A DNA stretch of 30,042 nucleotides from NCBI GenBank assembly GCA_018713055.1, contig DVFW01000038.1, forward strand, positions 1 through 30,042. The letters run 5' to 3'. The translations under genes and the position numbers were made by a program. Numbering within the stretch: the first letter of the stretch is position 1; each line of letters begins with the position of its first letter. Shown piece by piece: positions 15,801 to 24,023 of this stretch. The notes under the pieces are model-generated. The model worked only from the letters and a program-made list of their open reading frames with translations. It searched no databases and had not been told where the DNA came from. Source of the DNA: Scatavimonas merdigallinarum (GTDB lineage: Bacteria > Bacillota > Clostridia > Oscillospirales > Acutalibacteraceae).

Positions 15801-16894
15801 CTGTTCCCACCAACGCCGTCATATTGGTAATTGTAATCCCAACTGTCTGCTGTTTCGGCCTGGAACTGCGAAAAATCCTGCAAAGAGGGGTCATAATAAG
15901 ACAGCCAGAAATAACCCTGGTCAAACATCCCTTCTCCCCAGCTGTTTTTAATAAGCCAGGCGCCGTCCCCGGGCGGCATGCAATCCGGATTAAAATTTTC
16001 TTTTGAAAAACCGTCGTCCCATCCTACAATTGCAACCGAATGGTTAATGTCGTCTCTTGTATTCTGATAATAGGCTGTTTGCGCTTGCGGATCGCCCGTG
16101 TTGTAATAAAGCGACGACTCAGAATAATACGATACGTTTACCGCGCCGTCCTCATAAACCCAGCCTTTTACAATATTGCGTTCCTCTCCGGAAATGCGTT
16201 CGAGCAGATTAAACGTATCCAGATGGTAATAGGAAACATCCCGTTCTGCTTCTGAAAAACCGTACTGCCAGTTTTCATAGGGCGTGTTGACCTCCAGCTG
16301 CAATCCGCTTCCGCCCGCTATAGCTGAGGCAAACCAATAGGAAAAGCCCCCGTCAGAACCTTTTTGAGGAGCATAAATGTAATCGCCGCAGGTACCGCTT
16401 TGCATGTCTGCAGGCTCTGTAAATGCAAACCAGGAGGTATGCGCAGGTGCAAAGGTTAACGCACTTTCCCCTAAAACATCTGTTAAATCGGTTTGCAGTT
16501 CACTGTTTGAAAGAATATTCGATTCCAGTGCCGCGTCGCATGCAAAGGCCCAGCACTGGCCCTCTGTACCCTGGTCACGTACTGCGCTTACCCTGTTTTG
16601 CTCGCGCAGGTCAAACTGTGCCGGCAGTGTTTGTGCACCGTCTGTTTTCACCGGCGCATCCTTTGCAGGATCCAGCTGCTGCCCGTATTTGTTTTCAAAG
16701 CCAGCGCGTAAAAGCCCGCTTTCAGAAGCGTCGTCCTCTACCACCAGCGTATATGCGCTGTCCAGCACTTCATCTGCAACAGAAAGCCCGGGGGCGTTTT
16801 CCTGCGCGCCGGCCGTAAGCTCTGTTGAAAAACTGACGCCAGCCAGCATAATAAGCGCCAGGCAAAAACCAATCCATTTTTTTGTATACTGCAT
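12890..16894 (-). CDS. Secreted papain-type protease / GLUG / dockerin / DUF3089-like hydrolase fusion
   Basis: A 1334-residue exported multidomain protein. Signal peptide 1-31. A C1A cysteine peptidase spans about 90-340, with Q108 and catalytic C114 (QGTEGQCWAFA), H285 (NHSVAIVGWDD) and N317 (LIKNSWGEG). A lectin-like beta domain (about 365-515) often accompanies this peptidase type. Next are a helical linker, GLUG-type repeats (about 690-800: GGIAGILWG, GGLAGAV, GGFSGSV), and a Cys-pair segment (CDSDAC, CKNCGY, CSDCGE at 893-947). A complete type I dockerin at about 960-1022 has two calcium repeats (DTDGDNEVTTKDV, DIDGNGRVNIQDV). The C-terminal part resembles a DUF3089 alpha/beta hydrolase, with nucleophile elbow GFSQG (S1149). 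The start at 16894 follows AAAGGAG; a TTG at 16945 is less likely. The dockerin implies attachment to a cohesin scaffold. Substrates unknown. Confidence 0.88.
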   Translation of the reverse strand: MQYTKKWIGFCLALIMLAGVSFSTELTAGAQENAPGLSVADEVLDSAYTLVVEDDASESGLLRAGFENKYGQQLDPAKDAPVKTDGAQTLPAQFDLREQNRVSAVRDQGTEGQCWAFACDAALESNILSNSELQTDLTDVLGESALTFAPAHTSWFAFTEPADMQSGTCGDYIYAPQKGSDGGFSYWFASAIAGGSGLQLEVNTPYENWQYGFSEAERDVSYYHLDTFNLLERISGEERNIVKGWVYEDGAVNVSYYSESSLYYNTGDPQAQTAYYQNTRDDINHSVAIVGWDDGFSKENFNPDCMPPGDGAWLIKNSWGEGMFDQGYFWLSYYDPSLQDFSQFQAETADSWDYNYQYDGVGGNSLLAVEEAANIFTAPRDQLLNQVGFWTAENEVDYQLSIYLLNDGYQTPREGQRLLLQSGNIDLPGYHTVDLKQPLAVSQGQRFSVVLSLKNAAGENALMTMEGEFGDNRYVFSSREGESFIYVQSTTGIPYWQDLYALSGYGNVCIKAMAKEADEQVDKAGLAQLLQTAKNIETDNLPQDIKEQLARQLVLTENVLRNESVPRYMVENAKKMLQSVFESIDAIDLSISSANDFAALAAAVQTLNFRARNVYLTDDIVFNTPEMFTYDENGNILSAKSGAQKIAVLGADRAFCANFDGRGHTISGFYTEGSSQAGIFSELQDVTVKNLTVKDSLIIGSGACGGIAGILWGDSSIENCHVENVTVRAVSGEVDFAINTGGLAGAVFAPGTIYGCSVKNANIQGNESVGGFSGSVDTASVQNCTIQDSLIAGSNYVGLWSGSPTADEPGNSLVWVKTVGEGKLSITLDTQRREAYVQNLSNQILLELTSRQADVTYDNERERYVFSIPKRSVILNPVFEEHSFESAEIAATCDSDACTLYTCKNCGYQYREEKPYTALVHIWEPWQIVREATLQDEGLKTRVCSDCGEVQEKTLPVVAYIMGDTDGDNEVTTKDVLLLQKYLANLAQLEGDRLMAADIDGNGRVNIQDVLYIQQYLAHMLNSLQELPSIYMKKENWACVNDGRAKKADVFFVTPTVYMGRDGGMNMSLQDEKTKESFLGAINMERGIYAEDCRFFAPYYRQASIKAYEINYSDAQPYLDIAYKDVKEAFDFYMENYNDGRPVVLAGFSQGADMILRLTKDYYNSGGAYGDILVASYVIGWRVTQEDLEEAPRMSLAYSAEDIGSVVSFNTEDPSVTQSVIVPDDVYSYSINPLSWSTDPQPVSREQNKGACFTDYSGAVTKEIPAFTGAYIDPVRGTLKVTDVDPQEYPPGLDIFESGVYHLYDYQFFYRNLQENVGQRVDNFIAIHSSDAVG

Positions 16895-16985
16895 ATTTTT
16901 CTCCTTTTGCGGGGTGGAAGCCCCTGCCGTTTTTGTGCTTGCCAAATTTTCCTTTGCGTAAAATTTGTATCATTTCTGCAATAAA

Positions 16986-17015
16986 ATTATAGCGTATAAC
17001 ACCCACGTCTGCCAA
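16986..17015 (-). promoter_or_regulatory. Promoter of the large dockerin protein
   Basis: On the minus strand TTGGCA (17010-17015) and TATAAT (16986-16991) are separated by 18 bases, about 90 bases upstream of the start codon. It diverges from the trp promoter. Confidence 0.65.
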
Positions 17016-17085
17016 TAGATTCCTTAAAACTTTTTATGCACTTTTTGTATGCAACACGCTTACAATAGAATAAAATAAAAAAATG

Positions 17086-17114
17086 TTGACAATCTGTTTT
17101 TTCAGATGTATACT
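17086..17114 (+). promoter_or_regulatory. trp operon promoter
   Basis: TTGACA (17086-17091), 17 bases, TATACT (17109-17114). Predicted transcription starts near 17121, at the 5' edge of the T-box leader. Confidence 0.85.
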
Positions 17115-17120
17115 AAAAAC

Positions 17121-17402
17121 AATTTTATATAGTAAAACCGTTGAGCAAGAGTAGTAAAAAAGACCAAAACGCTTTCAGAGAGCCGTCGGCTGGTGCGAGC
17201 ACGGCAGCGCAGTTTTTTTGAATGGACTTGCGAGGGCAGCCCGAAACGGATTTTCCGCAGTAGGCGCTGACGGGCAAATTCCTTTGCCGTTATCAGTAAG
17301 GAGCGTATGTTAGTACGTAAAGGCGGGCGATTTATCGTCAATTTGGGTGGTACCGCAGAAGTATAAGCTTTTGTCCCTGTTTTGGGACAAAAGCTTTTTT
17401 TA
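17121..17402 (+). promoter_or_regulatory. T-box leader, tryptophan-specific
   Basis: The leader RNA has the parts of a tRNA-sensing T-box. There is a kink-turn-type CAGAGAGCC near 17176, a specifier region with TGG at 17223-17225 (Trp codon) inside GAATGGACTTGCG, and the almost invariant T-box core GGGTGGTACCGC at 17345-17356. A terminator follows at 17365-17402. Uncharged tRNA-Trp should pair with the TGG codon and, through its CCA end, with the T-box bulge, favouring the antiterminator and read-through into trpE. Charged tRNA gives termination. Other triplets in the loop could be argued, but TGG is in the usual position and fits the operon. Confidence 0.92.
17365..17402 (+). terminator. T-box regulated terminator
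   Basis: AAGCTTTTGTCCC (17365-17377) pairs perfectly with GGGACAAAAGCTT (17384-17396) across a 6-base loop, followed by a T run. It ends about 50 bases before trpE. Confidence 0.92.
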
Positions 17403-17450
17403 TTTCTGCTACCGTCCTTACCATAAAAACAAACAGAAAGGGTGAAAAAC

Positions 17451-18911
17451 ATGGTCACGCCAAGCTTTGAGGAAGTTAAAAAATTTGCAAAAGATTACAG
17501 TGTAATTCCAATATGCAAGGAAATTTACGCAGATCTTGCCACACCTATTACACTTTTAAGAAGAATTGTACGTTATAAAAAGGACGCTTTTCTTCTGGAA
17601 AGCATAGAGGGCGGTGAAAAATGGGCGCGTTACTCTTTTTTGGGCTTTGACCCCAAAGCGCGCATTTACTGCAAGGATTCGGTCGTGACCATTGAAGGCG
17701 AAGGCGCGGCCGTCCTTAAAACGTTGCGTCCTCTGGAGGTTTTGCGCGAGTATATGCAGCGCTATCAATCACCGCAGCTTGATCATATACCGCCTTTCAC
17801 CGGCGGCCTGGTAGGTTATTATGGTTATCATATGATCACCTACAGCGAGCCCGCTTTAAAACTGCAAAGCGGCGACTGCAATGATTTCGACCTGCTGCTG
17901 GCCGACAAGGTGATTGCCTACGACCATTTAAAACAAAAGATTACCGTCATCGCCAACATGAAAACAGACGATTTGACCGCCCAGTATGAGAAGGCGCTTG
18001 ACGATATACAGCGTATGATTGATCTGATTACAGAGTCTTCTCCCTCTCCCATATTGCACACGCCGAAAGACGTACAGTTCACCTGCGGCGTATCCTTTGA
18101 GCAATACCGTACCATGATTGAAAAAACCAAAAGGCACATATATGACGGCGACATTTTCCAGGCGGTGATTTCCCGCCGTTTCGAAGCACCCTATGAGGGC
18201 AGCCTTTTAAACGCTTACCGGGTTCTGCGCACAACAAATCCTTCCTCCTATATGGTTTATCTTTCCATAAACGGCCGTGAAATCATAAGCACCTCTCCTG
18301 AAACGCTTATCCGTCTAAAAGACGGCAGGCTTTCCACCTTTCCCATCGCCGGGTCCAGGCCCAGAGGTGTTTCCGAGGAGGAAGACCATGCGTTGGAAGC
18401 AGAGCTTTTACAAGATGAAAAAGAACTTGCGGAACACAATATGCTTGTTGATCTGGGAAGAAATGATATTGGGAAAATTGCAAAAACAGGCTCTGTTCAA
18501 GTTACAGAGTATATGCAAATCCACAAATATTCTAAAATCATGCATATATGCTCGGAAGTACAGGGAGAGCTTTGCAGCCGTTTCGACGCATTTAACGCCA
18601 TAGAAGCGCTGTTGCCGGCCGGCACACTGTCCGGCGCACCAAAAATCCGTGCATGCGAAATTATAAACACGCTGGAACCGCACGCAAGAGGTGTTTACGG
18701 CGGCGCGATTGGATATGTGGACTTTGGAGGAAATATGGATACCTGCATTGCCATCCGTATGGCGGTCAGGGATAAAGGCCGGGTATATGTACAGGCCGGT
18801 GCAGGCATTGTTGCCGACAGTATTGCGGAAAACGAATATGCAGAAAGTTTTCAAAAAGCAAAAGCAGTTATGGACGCGGTGCGCTGCGCCGCAGACGTAG
18901 ACAGATATTGA
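17451..18911 (+). CDS. trpE: Anthranilate synthase component I
   Basis: A 486-residue large subunit that converts chorismate and ammonia (from TrpG) to anthranilate, the first committed step to tryptophan. LLES at 48-51 is the tryptophan feedback-binding motif, so feedback inhibition is expected. The C-terminal chorismate-binding part shows FQAVISRRFE, PIAGSRPRG, VDLGRNDIGK, GTLSGAPK and YGGAIGYVDFGGNMDTCIAI, all typical. The ATG at 17451 is chosen over the GTG at 17442 because the GTG is part of the AAAGGGTG ribosome site. First gene of trpEGDCFBA, 13 bases before trpG. Confidence 0.97.
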   Translation: MVTPSFEEVKKFAKDYSVIPICKEIYADLATPITLLRRIVRYKKDAFLLESIEGGEKWARYSFLGFDPKARIYCKDSVVTIEGEGAAVLKTLRPLEVLREYMQRYQSPQLDHIPPFTGGLVGYYGYHMITYSEPALKLQSGDCNDFDLLLADKVIAYDHLKQKITVIANMKTDDLTAQYEKALDDIQRMIDLITESSPSPILHTPKDVQFTCGVSFEQYRTMIEKTKRHIYDGDIFQAVISRRFEAPYEGSLLNAYRVLRTTNPSSYMVYLSINGREIISTSPETLIRLKDGRLSTFPIAGSRPRGVSEEEDHALEAELLQDEKELAEHNMLVDLGRNDIGKIAKTGSVQVTEYMQIHKYSKIMHICSEVQGELCSRFDAFNAIEALLPAGTLSGAPKIRACEIINTLEPHARGVYGGAIGYVDFGGNMDTCIAIRMAVRDKGRVYVQAGAGIVADSIAENEYAESFQKAKAVMDAVRCAADVDRY

Positions 18912-18924
18912 AGGAGGAAAAGGT

Positions 18925-19491
18925 ATGATTGTACTGATCGACAATTACGACAGCTTTTCCTACAACCTGGTCCAGCTGGCAGAACAGATCAAGCCAGGCG
19001 TGCGTGTTATACGCAACGACGCCGTTACCATAAAAGAGCTGGAAGGAATGCACCCCTCCCATATGATTCTTTCCCCAGGCCCCGGCCGCCCGGAACAGGC
19101 AGGCATCTGCATAGATGTAATTTCAGCCTTTACAGGCCGCATCCCCATTTTGGGAATTTGCCTGGGGCATCAGGCAATTTGCCAGGCCTTTGGGTGTAGA
19201 ATTGTTCATGCAAATGTGCTTATGCACGGCAAGCAAAGCGTTGTCAAGCTTGACCCTGCCTGCAGGCTTTTTAAAGGCTTGCCGACAAAGACAGAGGTTG
19301 CACGTTACCATTCGCTGGCCGCCGAAGCTGAAAGCTTACACCCTCCGCTTATGGCTACGGCTTTTGACTCTGACGGCACCGTTATGGCCGTACAGCACAA
19401 AAAACACCCCACATACGGCCTGCAATTCCATCCCGAATCCATCCTGACCTCCTGCGGCGGACAGATTATGCAAAGCTTTCTCTCTTTATAA
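18925..19491 (+). CDS. trpG: Anthranilate synthase component II, glutamine amidotransferase
   Basis: A 188-residue class I glutamine amidotransferase that feeds ammonia to TrpE. The triad is visible: nucleophile C79 in LGICLGHQAI, and H169 and E171 in QFHPES. It starts IDNYDSFSYNLVQ and has the oxyanion segment SPGPGRP. An AAGGAGG site precedes the ATG. Some homologues also serve folate synthesis as PabA; here the trp context settles the main role. It is not fused to trpD, unlike in many enterobacteria. Confidence 0.96.
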   Translation: MIVLIDNYDSFSYNLVQLAEQIKPGVRVIRNDAVTIKELEGMHPSHMILSPGPGRPEQAGICIDVISAFTGRIPILGICLGHQAICQAFGCRIVHANVLMHGKQSVVKLDPACRLFKGLPTKTEVARYHSLAAEAESLHPPLMATAFDSDGTVMAVQHKKHPTYGLQFHPESILTSCGGQIMQSFLSL

Positions 19492-19539
19492 AATGAAAAA
19501 ATTTTATTATACCAACGTTTTGGAAAGGATATGAGAAAA

Positions 19540-20577
19540 ATGATTCAACAAGCCATACAGACTGCCATACAAAAACAAAATTTAAGCTTTACAATGACCA
19601 AGGAAGTCATGGATGAAATTATGAGCGGCAGGGCGACAAATGCGCAAATTGCCTCTTTTCTTACGGCGCTGCGCATGAAGGGCGAAACGCCGGAAGAAAT
19701 CACCGCCTGCGCCATGGCCATGCGTGAAAAAGGCGCCCGGCTCCGACACAATTTCCCGGTGGCGGAAATTGTTGGTACCGGCGGCGACGAAGCTTATACC
19801 TTTAATATTTCCACTGTGTCCTGTTTTGTAATTGCCGCCTGTGGCATGCCGGTTGCAAAGCACGGCAACCGCAGCGTTTCCAGTAAATGCGGCGCGGCCG
19901 ATCTTCTAGAAGCGCTCGGCGCGCAGCTTATGCTTTCTCCTTTGGAAAACGAAACCGTTTTAAAGGAAAGCGGCCTGTGTTTTATGTTTGCGCAGGTATA
20001 CCATGCTTCTATGAAATATGCCGCTCCTGTCCGCAAGGAACTTGGAACTCGCACAATTTTCAATGTGCTTGGACCGCTTGCAAATCCGGCTGCCGCAGAT
20101 ATTAATTTGATCGGCGTATACGACAAAAGCCTCGTAAGGCCGATTGCCCAGGTGCTTTTTAACCTTGGCGTGCGGCGCGGCATGGTTGTGCACGGACTGG
20201 ACGGCTTAGATGAAATTTCAATGTCGGATAAAACGGCTGTTTGCGAAATAGATGGCGATACGCTTAAAAGCTACACGCTTGACCCGCGTACGTTTGGCTT
20301 TTCCTTTTGTTCACGTACACAACTGACAGGCGGGGGCGCCGTGGAAAATGCAGAAATTGCAAAGCGTGTGCTAAGCGGCGAAAAAGGACCGAAAAGCGAT
20401 ATTATTGCGTTAAATGCCGCGGTGGTGCTGTACCTGGCAGATAAATGCAAAAGCATTGCGGATGGAATAACGCTTGCAAAAAAGGCGCTTACAGACGGAA
20501 GCGCTTATAAGAAAATGCAGGATTTTATCCGAGCGACAAACCGCGTCCGCGGCTTAAATGTGAGGGAAAAGCTATGA
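19540..20577 (+). CDS. trpD: Anthranilate phosphoribosyltransferase
   Basis: A 345-residue cytoplasmic enzyme joining anthranilate to PRPP. It carries the PRPP-binding GTGGD motif with TFNIST, KHGNRSVSSKCGAADLLEALG, and the LGPLANP segment of the family. The start at ATG 19540 (MIQQAIQ) matches the usual family start and lies 11 bases after AAAGG. An ATG at 19531 would add three residues but sits almost on the ribosome site. Its stop overlaps the trpC start (ATGA), so the two are translationally coupled. Confidence 0.95.
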   Translation: MIQQAIQTAIQKQNLSFTMTKEVMDEIMSGRATNAQIASFLTALRMKGETPEEITACAMAMREKGARLRHNFPVAEIVGTGGDEAYTFNISTVSCFVIAACGMPVAKHGNRSVSSKCGAADLLEALGAQLMLSPLENETVLKESGLCFMFAQVYHASMKYAAPVRKELGTRTIFNVLGPLANPAAADINLIGVYDKSLVRPIAQVLFNLGVRRGMVVHGLDGLDEISMSDKTAVCEIDGDTLKSYTLDPRTFGFSFCSRTQLTGGGAVENAEIAKRVLSGEKGPKSDIIALNAAVVLYLADKCKSIADGITLAKKALTDGSAYKKMQDFIRATNRVRGLNVREKL

Positions 20578-21359
20578 TACTTGACACAATCGCACGCGCT
20601 ACAAAAATGCGTATAGAAAATGAAAAAAAACAGCTGTCCCCGGAAAAAATGGAAGCAGCTGCGAGAGCGCTCCCCTGCAACACTGGTTTTCCATTTGAAA
20701 AAGCTCTGCAAAAGCAGGGGATCACATATATTTGCGAAATAAAAAAGGCTTCCCCCTCCAAAGGACTGATTGCAAAGGACTTTCCTTATCTTTCTATTGC
20801 AAAGGAATATGAGCATGCCGGTGCGGGCGCAATTTCCGTTTTAACCGAGCCGCAGTTTTTCCTGGGGAGCGATCTGTACCTGCAGGAAATTCACAGGGTT
20901 GTTTCCGTCCCTGTTTTGCGAAAAGATTTTGTTTTAGACTCTTACCAGATCTTCCAGGCAAAGGTATTGGGCGCACAAGCCGTACTTCTTATATGCGCAT
21001 TGCTGGACTATGCGGCGCTGAAAGCAGGTATACGCCTTTGCTCGGAACTTGGCCTTTCGGCACTGGTGGAAGCGCATACGCCGCCGCAGGTAAAAACCGC
21101 CCTGAAGGCTGGCGCACGTATTATAGGAATTAATAACCGCGACCTGCAAACCTTTAAGGTGGATCTGCAAACCTGTCTGACACTGCGCAGCCTTATCCCA
21201 AAAGAAGTATTATTTGTTGCAGAAAGCGGCGTTCAAACGCCAGACGATATAAACGCCCTGCGCCGGGCACACGTTGATGGTATTTTAATTGGTGAAACGC
21301 TTATGCGCAGTGAAAATAAAAAAGCAGCCCTTGCCGCACTGAATGGAGGGCCGTTATGA
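20574..21359 (+). CDS. trpC: Indole-3-glycerol phosphate synthase
   Basis: A 261-residue TIM-barrel enzyme making indole-3-glycerol phosphate from CdRP. Catalytic-region residues are in CEIKKASPSKG (E55, K57, K63), LTEPQFFLGS, RKDFVLDSYQ, INNRDLQTF and VAESGV. Monofunctional, separate from trpF. It overlaps trpD by four bases and trpF by four bases. Confidence 0.96.
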   Translation: MILDTIARATKMRIENEKKQLSPEKMEAAARALPCNTGFPFEKALQKQGITYICEIKKASPSKGLIAKDFPYLSIAKEYEHAGAGAISVLTEPQFFLGSDLYLQEIHRVVSVPVLRKDFVLDSYQIFQAKVLGAQAVLLICALLDYAALKAGIRLCSELGLSALVEAHTPPQVKTALKAGARIIGINNRDLQTFKVDLQTCLTLRSLIPKEVLFVAESGVQTPDDINALRRAHVDGILIGETLMRSENKKAALAALNGGPL

Positions 21360-21985
21360 GTAAAATTAAAATCTGCGGCCTGCGCAGCCTGGAAGATATT
21401 GCGGCGGTCAATCTGTATCAGCCGGATTTTGCGGGTTTTGTATTTTCGCAAAGCAAAAGGCAGGTGCAAATAAAACAGGCGGCTTTACTGAAGAAAAACC
21501 TTTCCAAAAATATTCTGGCCATTGGCGTTTTTGTAAACGAACCCGTCGATACAATTTGCTCTTTGACAGAAACCGGCGTAATCGACTGGATTCAATTGCA
21601 TGGGGATGAAGACGCTTCCTATATTGCGCAGATTAAAGAAAAGACGGGGAGCCCTGTGATTAAGGCAATCCGCGTACGGCGCCAGGCCGACATTTTGCAG
21701 GCGCAGGCGCTTCCCTGTGATTTTTTGCTTTTTGATACCTACCATGTAAAAAGCTATGGCGGTACCGGTGCGCGATTTAACTGGGGGATTATTCCACCGC
21801 GCTGTACAAAACCGTTTTTTCTGGCGGGCGGCTTAAATAGCGACTGTATCGTACAGGCTGTACAGACGGTTTCCCCCTACGGTGTGGACGTCAGCAGCGG
21901 CGTGGAAACAAACGGAAAAAAAGATCCTGAAAAAATAAAGGAAATTATTCGTTTCGTGAGGAGGACAGAACATGAACAACGGTAA
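21356..21985 (+). CDS. trpF: Phosphoribosylanthranilate isomerase
   Basis: A 209-residue TIM-barrel enzyme catalysing the Amadori rearrangement of PRA to CdRP. Catalytic C7 (KICGLR) and D127 (LLFDTY) are in place. GTGARFNW and a late GVDVSSGVET phosphate-binding segment complete the family pattern. It starts within the trpC stop (ATGAG) and overlaps trpB by 14 bases. Confidence 0.96.
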   Translation: MSKIKICGLRSLEDIAAVNLYQPDFAGFVFSQSKRQVQIKQAALLKKNLSKNILAIGVFVNEPVDTICSLTETGVIDWIQLHGDEDASYIAQIKEKTGSPVIKAIRVRRQADILQAQALPCDFLLFDTYHVKSYGGTGARFNWGIIPPRCTKPFFLAGGLNSDCIVQAVQTVSPYGVDVSSGVETNGKKDPEKIKEIIRFVRRTEHEQR

Positions 21986-23156
21986 ATTTGGTATACACGG
22001 CGGGCAGTTTATTCCAGAAACCTTGATGGCTGCCGTGCATGAGCTGGAAACGGCGTATGCACGCTATGGCAAAGACCCTGTGTTTGTTGCACAGTTGCAT
22101 TCGTTGTTGAAAGATTACGCGGGCAGGCCCTCGCTTTTATATTATGCGGAAAAAATGACCAAAGACCTGGGCGGTGCGAAAATTTACTTAAAGCGGGAAG
22201 ACCTCAATCATACCGGCTCGCATAAAATTAACAATGTTTTAGGGCAGGTATTGCTGGCCAGAAAAATGGGAAAAAGAAGGGTTATTGCAGAAACCGGCGC
22301 CGGACAGCATGGCGTTGCCACAGCAACCGTTGCCGCGCTAATGGGAATGGACTGTGAAATATACATGGGGCTGGAAGATACAAAGCGGCAGGCGCTTAAT
22401 GTATACCGTATGCGTTTGCTTGGCGCAAAGGTCCACCCTGTGACAAGCGGTACGCAAACTTTGAAAGATGCGGTCAACGAAACGCTTCGCGAATGGACCC
22501 TTCGGGTACACGACACACATTATGTGCTGGGCTCGGTTATGGGGCCGCATCCATTCCCCACCATCGTGCGTGATTTTCAAAGCGTCATTGGAAAAGAAAT
22601 CAAAACGCAGTTGCAGCAGCTGGAGGGACGGCTGCCGGATATGGTTGTTGCCTGTGTAGGCGGCGGGAGCAACGCCATGGGTGCGTTTTATGAATTTATA
22701 GACGACAAAAGCGTAGCGCTGATTGGCTGCGAGGCGGCCGGCCTGGGTGTGGAAACGCCTCAAAACGCCGCTACTATTGCAAACGGTTCCGTCGGTATTT
22801 TTCATGGTATGAAATCCTATTTCTGCCAGGACTCAGACGGACAGATCGCACCGGTGTATTCTATATCTGCAGGGCTCGACTACCCCGGCATCGGGCCGGA
22901 ACACGCCTTTCTGCACGACACACAGCGCGCGCAATACGTTCCGATTACAGATCAAGAAGCGGTTCAGGCATTTGAATACCTTTCTAAAACAGAAGGCATT
23001 ATTCCCGCTATTGAAAGTGCGCACGCCGTCGCATATGCGCAAAAGATTGCCCCCGCAATGCGGCGCGACCAAATTATAGTCGTCAACCTTTCAGGCAGGG
23101 GCGACAAGGATGTAGCCGCTATTGCCCGCTACAGAGGGGAGGATCTTTATGAGTAA
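21972..23156 (+). CDS. trpB: Tryptophan synthase beta chain
   Basis: A 394-residue PLP enzyme that condenses indole with serine. The PLP lysine is K85 in HTGSHKINN. ETGAGQHG and the phosphate loop GGGSNAMG are present, and the C-terminal NLSGRGDKD is typical. It is the standard TrpB1 type that pairs with TrpA. It starts inside trpF, and its last codons overlap the trpA start by 8 bases, which should keep alpha and beta subunits balanced. Confidence 0.97.
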   Translation: MNNGKFGIHGGQFIPETLMAAVHELETAYARYGKDPVFVAQLHSLLKDYAGRPSLLYYAEKMTKDLGGAKIYLKREDLNHTGSHKINNVLGQVLLARKMGKRRVIAETGAGQHGVATATVAALMGMDCEIYMGLEDTKRQALNVYRMRLLGAKVHPVTSGTQTLKDAVNETLREWTLRVHDTHYVLGSVMGPHPFPTIVRDFQSVIGKEIKTQLQQLEGRLPDMVVACVGGGSNAMGAFYEFIDDKSVALIGCEAAGLGVETPQNAATIANGSVGIFHGMKSYFCQDSDGQIAPVYSISAGLDYPGIGPEHAFLHDTQRAQYVPITDQEAVQAFEYLSKTEGIIPAIESAHAVAYAQKIAPAMRRDQIIVVNLSGRGDKDVAAIARYRGEDLYE

Positions 23157-23919
23157 AACACAAGCAGCGTTTCAAAACAAAAAAGCGTTTATTCCGTTCA
23201 TTACCGCCGGGGATCCCAATCTTGAAACAACCCTGCGGCTAATCCCCGCCATGGCGCGCGCAGGCGCAGATCTGATAGAGATTGGTATTCCTTTTTCAGA
23301 TCCGGTAGCGGAAGGAGAAGTGATCCAAAGAGCAGACATACGCGCTTTGCAGGGCGGCGTTACAATCGACCGCATTTTCAGCATGGTCAAACAGCTGCGA
23401 AAAACATGCGATATTCCCCTGGCCTTTATGACCTACAGTAACCCGGTCTATGTATACGGACCTGAAAAATTTCTAAACGAGTGCGTACTTTGTAAAATGG
23501 ACGCCTTGATTGTGCCGGATATGCCCTTTGAGGAAAAAGGAGAATTAAGCCCCTTATGTGAGAAATACGGCGTCGATCTTATTTCCCTGATTGCGCCCAC
23601 TTCCGAAAAACGGATATTAAAAATTGCAAAAGAGGCGCAGGGTTTTTTATATTGCGTTTCTTCAATGGGCGTTACAGGTATGCGCAGCAAAATAAATACG
23701 GACATAGGTAAAATGACAGCGCTTGCAAAATCGGCCTCTTCTATACCGGTGGCCGTGGGCTTTGGCGTATCGACCCCGCAGCAGGCGCAACAAATGGTGC
23801 AATATGCCGACGGTGTGATTGTAGGCAGCGCAATTGTCCGCCTTTGTGAACAATATGGAACAGACTGTATAGAACCCGTATGCTGCTATATTAAAGAAAT
23901 GAAAGCTGCAATATCCTGA
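23149..23919 (+). CDS. trpA: Tryptophan synthase alpha chain
   Basis: A 256-residue TIM-barrel subunit that splits indole-3-glycerol phosphate and passes indole to TrpB. Catalytic E44 (the Glu49 equivalent) lies in LIEIGIPFSDP. The residue equivalent to the catalytic Asp60 is glutamate (VAEGEVIQ in place of the usual ADGP), a change I also recall in other Clostridia, so it is probably functional. Phosphate-binding VAVGFGVS and GVIVGSAIV are present. GGGGAGG lies 6 bases before the ATG. Last gene of the operon. Confidence 0.95.
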   Translation: MSKTQAAFQNKKAFIPFITAGDPNLETTLRLIPAMARAGADLIEIGIPFSDPVAEGEVIQRADIRALQGGVTIDRIFSMVKQLRKTCDIPLAFMTYSNPVYVYGPEKFLNECVLCKMDALIVPDMPFEEKGELSPLCEKYGVDLISLIAPTSEKRILKIAKEAQGFLYCVSSMGVTGMRSKINTDIGKMTALAKSASSIPVAVGFGVSTPQQAQQMVQYADGVIVGSAIVRLCEQYGTDCIEPVCCYIKEMKAAIS

Positions 23920-23973
23920 CTTTTTAAATCCTGTCTGAATTTTTCACCCCTCATAGCTTTAACCGCAAAAACG

Positions 23974-24016
23974 CGCTATAAAAACGCCCCCTTTTGAAGG
24001 GGACGTTTTTATAGCG
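23974..24016. terminator. Bidirectional terminator between trpA and tetR
   Basis: CGCTATAAAAACG pairs with CGTTTTTATAGCG (23974-23986 with 24004-24016), and an inner CCCCTT/AAGGGG stem has a 3-base loop and one mismatch between the two helices. T-rich sequence follows on both strands. It serves the convergent trp operon and tetR. Confidence 0.85.
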
Positions 24017-24023
24017 TAAATTT

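Noticed and set aside
17102..17458. Minus-strand frame of about 118 codons across the trp leader
   Set aside because: It is antisense to the T-box RNA, has no ribosome site, and its sequence is dictated by the RNA structure.
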